This document shows, one piece after another, positions 57,001 to 64,000 of a stretch of 64,000 nucleotides of DNA (its first letter is position 1; each line of letters opens with the position of its first letter). The stretch is from contig CP099841.1 of the NCBI GenBank assembly GCA_030062745.1, forward strand, positions 13,024,970 to 13,088,969. Reading direction: 5' to 3'. The stretch comes from Capitulum mitella. Lineage: Eukaryota > Arthropoda > Thecostraca > Pollicipedomorpha > Pollicipedidae. The notes beneath the pieces were generated by a model. It had not been told where the DNA came from, made no database searches, and saw only the letters and a program-made list of their open reading frames with translations. The translations under genes were made by a program, and so were the position numbers.

Positions 57001-57637
57001 CCCGGCTCCCAGGACGCCGGCGGCGATTCGGCGGGCGACGCCAAAGTGGTCGTACGGACCGCAGGTTCAGGAACGAGTCCCGTGACGGTGGTGAACTGGC
57101 CGGCGTCCCCGACCAGGGGCGGGGTCGTGACGACGTCGGATTCGGCAGAAGACGGCGCTCGATGAGCGGGACGGAGCACCGTCGGCGGATGACGTCCTTC
57201 CAGCCCGGTCTCGAACTTGTCCTCCGGAGCTGTCGACTGGTCCCCTGCGAACGGGAAAGACCGCCCTCTCGGAGACACGACGGGTCGGTGTTGCCCTGTC
57301 GTCGTGAAGGCCCCGTCTCCCGAGGCCGAGCCCGCTCCGCGCTCCGCCGGAAGAGCCGTCGGAGCCGGCAGCCTGCTCCGGCGGGCTGTCGGCGTCACTC
57401 GGAGCGCTGCCGTCCCCAGCGGCGTGCTCGGCGGCGTGCTCGGCGGCGCCGGGCGGCGGCGGCGGCGGCGGAGCCTCGGATGTGCTGCGCCGCGCCCTAC
57501 CGCCGCCGCCGCCCTCCTCGGTCGGCGCCGACGGTGGCGGCCGGGTCGTCGACGTCGGGCACGACAGCTCGTCGCTGCCGTCGCCGCAGTCGTCGGCGCC
57601 GTCGCAGACGGTCGCCCGGTCCACGCACGCACCCGTC
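57000..57637 (-). CDS. Last LDLa half and Pro/Ser/Thr linker
   Basis: Acceptor CGGCAG|G at 57638. The split AG|G Arg codon joins the previous exon to give ACRTGACVDRATVCDGADDC and GDGSDELSC, completing LDLa 4 with all six Cys and the acidic SDE. Then TSTTRPPPSAPTEEGGGGG and PPPPPPPGAAEHAAEHAAGD. After about 57350 the better frame is one base off (GDGAFTTTGQHRPVVSPRG, FTTVTGLVPEPAVRTTT), leading into the 57-bp array. Either one extra base or a hidden intron (possible acceptor TTCGCAG at about 57252) explains this. Confidence 0.65.
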
Positions 57638-58355
57638 CTGCCGGTCACGTGACTGAGCGTTATGGCAGGCACCGAAACGGACGGCCGGACACCAGGCCTG
57701 GTGACGCTGCGGCTGAGGCTCGTCACAGCACCGGCCGACGTGAAAGCATTCAAAGAGGTGCGTATGAATGACAGTAGATGTTTTGCTTGGAACGTCTTGT
57801 TGGAAGGTACCCGAAAAGCGACAAAAAAATTGAAGGTGTTCACCGTAGGAATTCAGCGACGGCAATGAAGCAAAAATACATCAAGGACTGTAGTTTCCAG
57901 ACTAGTGTAAAATGGAATAACGGTTTCAACGAACAGGCAAAACCTTAACAAAAAGCAAACAAGCATCCGCCGAACATGTCACTCATGCAAACTAACGGTA
58001 AAGCGGAAAGTCATGCTGTTAGTAAGATCTTGGAGCCTTCACGTGGATCGTTAAGTACAGGTCCTGCTCGGAAAGAAACCAGAACGGAAGAGGGCGCTGA
58101 GGGCGAGGAAGACGAGAACAGGTGGTGGAGAACAGCAGTGTTGGGTGAAGACCGACAGGCGCCGTGTGAGACACAGACCGAGGTCCCGCTGGCGCCGCCC
58201 CGCCGGCAGACGAGCCGGCTACGGTCGCGTCGCGGGATCCACATGCCATGCAGGTGCTTGGGACGGGGTGCGGTGGCGGGACACGTGCGCGGCAGCCGGC
58301 GGCTCGCAGCTGCGGTTGGGGTGGCGGCGGCCACGGCGCGCGCCGCCCGCCGTAC
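57638..58355 (-). other. Intron between LDLa exons
   Basis: Donor CAG|GTACGG at 58355, acceptor at 57638. Nothing else recognised; the GC-rich open frames near 58150-58350 are the intron start. Confidence 0.55.
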
Positions 58356-58497
58356 CTGCACGCGAACCGATCGCGCCCGCAGGCCGGCCGGCAGTCGGCG
58401 AACTCGTCCGACGAGTCGCCACAGTCGGGAAAGCCGTCACAGACCAGGCCCCGCGCCAAACACTGGCCGCTGGCGCAGCGGTACTGGCCCGGGCACG
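58356..58497 (-). CDS. LDL-receptor class A domain 3 and first half of domain 4
   Basis: 142 bases, phase 1 in and phase 2 out. CPGQYRCASGQCLARGLVCD then GFPDCGDSSDEFADC is a complete LDLa with six Cys and the calcium-binding D-x-x-D-SDE cluster. The second, CGRDRFACR, is split by the intron. The TCG Ser codon split with the previous exon gives DCQSSCPGQ, confirming the acceptor CCCACAG|. Confidence 0.8.
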
Positions 58498-59352
58498 CTG
58501 TGGGTACCGGACACGCGCCCTCAGCACGGCGCCCAGCTGGCGGGACAGGGGCTGCCCCGGCGGCGGAGCCCCTCCCTCTCCGCCTCAGGCGATCCCAGAC
58601 GGACCTGACGTGAACGGCAGGACGTTCCGGAGACCAGAACATCGCCCAGAGAGGTGTCAGGCGTAGACAGTGTCGTGCGATACAGTGGCCGCTACGACGT
58701 CTCCTATGATGGGACTCCGTGTAAAGAATAACAAAAACAGAAACGAAAGATGGCAGGATACCTCTTACGAAACGATTTTGACTGGAACAATCTGTATGAC
58801 GGAGAGGAGCCCTCGAGATATTTTTGCGGAGGCCAGAATTATTTTTCAGTTTGCTTTGAAGCAGATGTTGGTGAGATCCATAGCCACCCTGAGTGATATC
58901 ATATTTGGAACCAGGTTGACTTTTGTGATTCACGCACATGGTGTCGATAGTCGCGTCGTTTGAGAGCCAGTCAACACACATGTCTCCAGAGTACCGATAG
59001 GAAGCACGAGTGGATGCGCGGTCAGGGTACATGTAAGTATCCCGTCACCACTTCACAAACCAACCAGGACTTTGGCGCCACAGTTCCGCTTTTATCCCAT
59101 AGCCAGCACAATCACCTCCGTCAGCATCCCGGCAGCCAGCTGTCAGTCCACCAGGAAACACCAACACGACATGCTGTCCTTCTTTGACACCAAGCCGGGC
59201 AGGCCCAGCCACAGTACCGCCTTCTCAGATTGCATATCACAGCGCAAACTCAAGTCCGCCGAGTCGAAACGTTACACAGGCGCCCAAGAGGTGACCGTAT
59301 CCCCGCCCAGACACCGGTGTCGCTCGGCTGGCAGCGGGCGGCCGGCACTCAC

Positions 59353-59472
59353 AGGACTGGCAGTCGACCTCGTCGAAGCCGTCCCAACAGTCGGTCACGC
59401 CGTCGCAGCGCCGGGCGATCGGGAGACACGACGTCTGGTTGCCGCACTGGAAGTGGTCGGGCCCGTGGCACT
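59353..59472 (-). CDS. LDL-receptor class A domain 2
   Basis: 120 bases, acceptor CTTTCAG|, donor TCCT|GTGAGT. ECHGPDHFQCGNQTSCLPIA then RRCDGVTDCWDGFDEVDC has six Cys and the calcium ligands, with F in place of S in the usual GSDE. It joins its neighbours in phase 1 on both sides. Confidence 0.8.
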
Positions 59473-59919
59473 CTGAAAGGCAGCGTCCGATCCGCGTTAG
59501 ATCGGTGAAGGACCTCCGCCCGACCGTGCCAGGAGAGCGGAGGCTCAGGACTGGTGTCAGCCGCACGCGGACCGGTCGCTGCGCTGCCGTCTGGTTCTGA
59601 CTCTGGTCGGCAGATGACCGTTGACCAGGCGGGGTGGACGCTGCACGTGCGCCGGAAAGGCACACCGTAACCGACGTGTTGATTCTGACTAAACAATCGT
59701 GAACATAGACGTTCTATAGCTTAAGGACATTGAACAACCAGGGCCGGAACTTGACGGATCGCAGTCATTTCTTGGAACCTGACAGGGTCCAGAAAATCAA
59801 AGGGCCCATGTTGGGATTACAGCTGGTGAAGACAGACGGAAATGGCCTGAGGACTCGACTCTACGGTGAGAAATTCGCCGCAGTTGGCCGACAGTCTTAG
59901 TCAGGCTCGCGACACCTAC

Positions 59920-60050
59920 CGCAGTTGAGTTCGTCAGAGAGGTCCCAGTCGAAGCAGTTGGCGTGGCCGTCGCAGAGCATGTGCTGCTTCAGACAGGGGC
60001 CGTACAGACAACGGAATTCGTCGCTCTGGCACAGCGACTCGTCCCGGCAC
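59920..60050 (-). CDS. LDL-receptor class A domain 1
   Basis: 131 bases, acceptor TTTTTGCAG|, donor TGCG|GTAGGT. CRDESLCQSDEFRCLYGPCL then KQHMLCDGHANCFDWDLSDE and LNC. Compared with the canonical DGSDE, it has DWDLSDE, with extra residues before the acidic box, so calcium binding may be altered. The join to the Cys-rich exon (AFQ|CRDES) is in frame. Confidence 0.8.
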
Positions 60051-60234
60051 CTGCAAAAACAGAAGCCACGGTCACCACGTCGCCGCCGATTACAACACAC
60101 AAGTAAGCAGACGTGAGTTTGCCGAGTTCTCAGAAAAGGGGGCAGAAGGGCTTCGTGCAGACAGCGTGGTCCTATTTCGACAGGACTTAGTCTTTTGAAA
60201 TCAGCGCGGCCCTAAAAAGGTTTTTTTCACGTAC

Positions 60235-60397
60235 TGGAAGGCGTTGTCAGAGATCTGCCGACACTGCTCCACGTCCAGCTTGCAGAGACCTCCGCAGCCG
60301 AGGGGATCGTCGGGGTCGGCCGGGGTCTGGCAGACCGGCACCGCCTGACCGTTCAGCTGAACGCACACCTCTCCGGCCTCGCACTCTTCGCAGAAAC
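60235..60397 (-). CDS. Cys-rich module of unknown family
   Basis: 163 bases. FCEECEAGEVCVQLNGQAVP then VCQTPADPDDPLGCGGLCKL and DVEQCRQISDNAFQ. Eight Cys in about 54 residues, with a C-x-x-C start and a CGGLC centre. I cannot assign it to a named domain. The donor CA|GTACGT is favoured over the nearby GTGAAA, and phases fit both neighbours. Confidence 0.7.
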
Positions 60398-61108
60398 CTG
60401 CACAACCGGAAACAATCACATCAGGCGAACAGAGCACATAGACCCACAGTAAGGAAGGCAGGGTGCACAAAGTCCACAGCGGGTGGAGCAGGGTAAATAA
60501 GCCCCAGCAGGGAAAACAGTGCAAACAATCCCACAGCAGTGAGACCATATACCAAGGCTCCTCGGAGTATGTATTATAATGCACAGGATTCACAGGCCGG
60601 CAGAGGGCGGCACAACTGGGTGCAGGAGCTTGTATGAGATGGTTAAGAGCGCAGGAACATGAACCAAAAGACTACATGTCTCAGACATGTCGGACGACGT
60701 CTCAAACTATATGAGATTTTACAAGAAACTCTGCACAGCTAAAGAATTGAACCGCCACAAGGACGGGAAATAAACATCTTATGATTGGTGCCAAATGCAT
60801 GTTGAACATGTTGAACATCTTATGCTTTTAGAACAACGCCACCTAGGTCACTTTGAACACTATGATTTATCGCAGCCCATGTAGATGGCGCCAGTATCGG
60901 AAGGAATCGTGTATCGAATATCGAAATACCATGCTGTATGTAATGCTGCTGTATCATATAATTCATGTCTGTCAAATCAGAGCTTTCGCCCACCTGCACC
61001 ACTCCGCACTCCCATGCTCCGCTACTAGGTACTCATCATCTCTTTCCCCCAGTAACAGACGCTCCCCCAAATCCCCTTTCGTCGCCGCCGACGCCCCTGA
61101 GGACGTAC

Positions 61109-61426
61109 TGTTCGGCCGCTGCGGCGGCGCCAGCGTCGGCAGGCTGCCGACCGGCGGCAGGCGCGGCGCTTCCACCGGCGGCGGGCACACGCACGACCGG
61201 TACTCTATGTCGGCGCCCTGGTTCAGCTTCAGGCACGGCCAGATGTTGCCCGGGTCCAACAGCACGCCCGAGCCGTTGTTGAGCAGGCACTTGCGCTCTC
61301 GCGTCTGCGTGTAGTTGGGGCTGCAGGGCACGCACGGGGACCACTGCTCCCAGTCGCCCCAGCGCACGTTGATGGGCAGCGGCGGCGTGGTGGCCGGTGG
61401 CGGGGGCGTCACGGTACCCTGCGACA
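61109..61426 (-). CDS. Thrombospondin type 1 domain with Pro-rich flanks
   Basis: VRWGDWEQWSPCVPCSPNYT then QTRERKCLLNNGSG, IWPCLKLNQGAD and YRSCVC. W-x-x-W-x-x-C, the R-x-R-x-C strand and C-terminal Cys pair mark a TSP1 repeat. It is preceded by TPPPPATTPPLP and followed by a Pro-rich linker. Acceptor TGCCGCAG|, donor AACA|GTACGT, ending in phase 1. The split Ser codon (A|GT) joins the Cys-rich exon exactly. Confidence 0.75.
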
Positions 61427-62329
61427 CTGCGGCACAACAACGCATCCCTGGTTAGATGGACAGAAAGGCAGGACGTACAGATAAACGGGGCAAGATTTCT
61501 GGGTGAGCATAGGGGTTGGAAAAACAAACATATTTGCTAATGATTTGCACAGTAGTTATGCCAAAAAACAATGCTGCCGCCTTGCCATGCGTTGCATCTG
61601 GCACCAATCATAAACGCACGTGAGGCATTTTAGCGATATGACTTTCTGTCACTGAGATCGAGATGAATTTCGCCACACCCTCGCATCTCTGGGGCATGGA
61701 CGGATCAACACGTCGTCCGCGCAGAGACAATGGCGGAGACCGACTTAAACCCCAGGTTCGCGACCCTGCGCTGAGACACGGCCTCAGAGCCCCAGCTGCT
61801 TTTGCCGACCTAATCATACAGTCGTACGTCAATAACGACTCAAATGCGGAGCCCACCGCCAAGCTAGCGAGGCCAGTGCTGAACTCAACCAGTCGAGACC
61901 GTGAATCGCGGTCAATAGAGGCTTTCAGCTTGAAGGCCAGCAGTACATCTGAAGCAGTGCTGTCCAGCTTCAGACCGTGGTTGTTCCCGAAGAGCAACCT
62001 GAACTCCTGTCCAACACCTGTCCCTGAACAGTGGTTTCCATCTGGCTTCGTTCGATATCGGTCTTTGGATAGAAGTGTGCTTAACTCTAGGTCTTATATC
62101 GTAAACAAGACAATGGTCGGACGAATAATTACGCAGTGGCAACCAATGACCCAGGCTGTAACCCTTACAGCTCAGCGTCCATTCATCGCCCCATCAGTTG
62201 TTAAGGTGACGTCAACGGTATGGCCAGCCGCACTGCACCCTTTCGGCACCTGTCCGGCAGCGAGATGGCATGTGCAAATCAAGCACCGACGACCTATCGT
62301 GCCTGCATGTAGTAAGAAGTCATGACTTT

Positions 62330-62570
62330 GTGACCTTGACGGCCAGGCGTTCATTCGACCGCGACCGCCTGCCTGAGGGCAGTATGCCACCCGGTCGCCC
62401 AAACAGTGAAACCCCGGTTCCCCTGGGCATCGTGAACCGCAGCTGAAGGAATTCGGCAAAGCCTGTTGCTGATTGTCTATTGCCTGCTGAACTAAGTCGC
62501 AGCTGTCTCGGCCGGCCGCTGTCGGCCGCGACGCCCCGCAGGACCCCACGCAGGCCTTTCCCGGAATGCG
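62330..62570 (-). CDS. Possible Cys-rich exon
   Basis: The frame GKACVGSCGASRPTAAGRDS then CDLVQQAIDNQQQALPNSFS and CGSRCPGEPGFHCLGDRVAY ending CPQ has eight Cys and reads like an extracellular module. A plausible acceptor (CGACCCCAG at about 62583) exists, but the frame and donor are not settled. It would lie between the 63.6 kb exon and the TSP1 exon. Confidence 0.35.
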
Positions 62571-63470
62571 TGCCCGCTCACCTGGGGTCGATACACGGAC
62601 GCTAACGAGCGGCCCGGCGCACGGGCGCTGTCAGCAACAACACTCTGTGCGGCTTGGTGTTCTGAACCGAAATGTTTGGAAGATGCTAAAAGGTATGTGA
62701 TGCTTCTCTGAGGGAAATAATCTTATATCTGCCTTAAGGTTCAACCTATGCAAAGTTCGAGTTTTCCCGTACGCCACTGTCCATTTGTGAGAAGGGCGAC
62801 ATCACAACAAACCCCGCGGCATCGCGATACCAAGAAATTTGTCGTGTTTCGTGCAACTTTAACGCCGATTACGATACTGCGTCAACATCAAACTAGTTGG
62901 AAAGGCTTCTTCGAAGAAAAATACAGTTGTGACTCATTATCGCCGTTGGTGTTGCACCAGACTGGGGGCCAGAGGCCAGACATGCGTGAAGGAAAACTAT
63001 TGACAAAACTGCATGTTTTCGGGGCAAAAAAAACAACTATCACGGGAGCTCAATTCGGGACAATGCAGAAAGTTTCGGACAGTGATGGCAGCGTCGTAAT
63101 AGTACGCAGCAAGATCACTGTACAAAGATTTAACTCTTAATGTTTGAACTGGGAGGAAATTTGTTTTAACATTAACGTGAATTTTCCTAATCTTGTCGAA
63201 GGATAAGAGATTTCTGAATATAGAACCCTTCATTCTGACGGTGTTCTATATTCCTGATCACGACACTTTGCTGCGTTATTGTTGTAGCTGAAATGCAAAC
63301 CACCGAGACGCCGGCAGTTCTCCTTCGCTATTGTCTAGAGCATTACTCTCGTTACGTCAACCCGGTGCAGCCAGCGACGAGCAAGGGACAAAGCTACAAC
63401 TCGTTCTCCTCCCTCGGTCGTCCCAACTCGGGCAGCACGTCGCCGCCGCCGGCCGCGCAGCGCCACTCAC

Positions 63471-63744
63471 TCGAGAACGAGATGTCGTCCAGCTTGACGT
63501 TGAAGTGTCCGAGCCACATGCGCCGGTGCGAGTTGTGCATGCCCTCGATGAAGGTGGTGCCGATGGTGACGGCGCCGTCGGGCCGCGGCTCGCTCAGCCG
63601 CACCAGCACCTCCACCTTGGTGACGTTCTGCTCGGCGCCCGGCAACAGCGCTGACCCCATCGACACCGTCGCCGGCCGCAGCGACAGCACCGTGGACGCG
63701 TTGTACGCGCTCGACAGGTTCGACGCGCGGAACAGCTTGTTGAG
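63471..63744 (-). CDS. N-terminal extracellular module exon (SEA-like?)
   Basis: 274 bases, acceptor CGCCCCGCAG|, donor TCGA|GTGAGT, phase 0 in and 1 out. LNKLFRASNLSSAYNASTVL then ATVSMGSALLPGAEQNVTKV, TIGTTFIEGMHNSHRRMWLG and HFNVKLDDISFS. Two N-glycosylation sequons (NAS, NVT), no Cys, alternating strands. The beta-rich pattern recalls a SEA-type or jelly-roll fold, but I see no diagnostic motif. Upstream exons lie beyond the window. Confidence 0.6.
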
Positions 63745-64000
63745 CTGCGGGGCGACGGCTGTTAGTGGCGGGCGGTTTGAAAGGCGGCAATTGCAGGCCG
63801 CCTGCCCCACTTGGGCTATGACGGACGCCACTGGCCAAATCTTGAAAACACCAGAATATGGATTATGAAGGACAAAAAGATGAATCCCGTTAACGCAGAC
63901 AGCAGCTCAGATCACAATGTCTGGTGAGCAAAGGCAGCAGCCTGACAAATAAATTGGTGCACAATGCAAACATATCGATGTTCACGCAGGAAATTCCTTT
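63745..64000. other. Intron at the window edge
   Basis: Upstream of the last visible exon acceptor on the minus strand; no further exon seen. Confidence 0.4.

Larger units (their letters stand above)
55529..63744 (-). other. Mosaic TSP1 / LDL-receptor class A / mucin gene, 5' incomplete
   Basis: Minus-strand gene. Exons with phase-compatible joins: 61109-61426 (TSP1), 60235-60397 (Cys-rich), 59920-60050, 59353-59472, 58356-58497 and a long last exon starting 57637 (four LDLa domains), leading into a Pro/Thr/Ser-rich tail with an 18-copy minisatellite and a poly-Thr end. An exon at 63471-63744 belongs to the same strand, but its link is not shown by phase. The architecture predicts a secreted or surface-bound extracellular protein; LDLa modules bind calcium and ligands. 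I do not recognise the family by name. The 5' end is outside the window and the tail is frame-broken. Confidence 0.7.

Noticed and set aside
61663-62325. 220-codon plus-strand frame
   Set aside because: No recognisable domain, and it lies in an intron of the minus-strand gene. It may be a remnant of a repeat, but nothing supports a gene.

Overview
This is a eukaryotic nuclear window, most likely from an arthropod and probably a crustacean. Evidence for that is three multi-exon genes with GT-AG introns of 0.1 to 13 kb, blocks of the arthropod telomere pentamer TTAGG, and a dense load of LTR, LINE, Tc1 and TTAA-type elements. I cannot name the species. Coding exons are much richer in GC than the surrounding DNA.

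Layout. (1) About 1.8-18.0 kb, minus strand: a gene with an ILEI/PANDER-type domain (exons at 18.0, 17.2 and 15.9 kb) and, after a 13 kb intron, the start of a GT13 glycosyltransferase domain (exons at 2.65 and 1.95 kb). That combination is typical of POMGNT1. The large intron holds a full-length but dead Ty3/gypsy element (5906-14980). That element has itself been hit twice, by a solo LTR at 11313-12259 and by a repeat-rich segment at about 8.0-11.2 kb. (2) 18.4-23.5 kb: interstitial TTAGG blocks, a palindromic minisatellite (19.8-20.7 kb) and a 1.2 kb TTAA element. (3) 23.6-28.8 kb, minus: a second decayed gypsy element, whose integrase is split by another copy of the same solo LTR. (4) 28.9-42.6 kb: no host gene recognised; repeats, a LINE with a 5' inversion (about 34.6-36.4 kb), two inverted 1.2 kb TTAA elements and a degenerate GGGNCCCTGA array. 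(5) 43.2-54.7 kb, plus: a METTL24-like membrane-anchored methyltransferase gene in three exons, with a dead Tc1 element in intron 1. (6) 55.5-63.7 kb, minus and convergent with it: a secreted or membrane mosaic gene with a novel N-terminal module, thrombospondin type 1, a Cys-rich module, four LDL-receptor class A domains, and a mucin-like tail containing an 18-copy 57-bp coding minisatellite.

Exon phases join exactly at almost every predicted junction, which is the strongest support for the three gene models. Two of the genes carry isolated reading-frame breaks inside otherwise well-conserved exons, so either these alleles are damaged or the consensus has indel errors. I found no CRISPR array, operon, tRNA or rRNA gene, and no convincing unknown system. 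The most unusual signals are repeat structures: the palindromic minisatellite, the equal-length TTAA elements rich in AGGTCA half-sites, microsatellite birth inside one solo LTR copy, and the 57-bp coding array.
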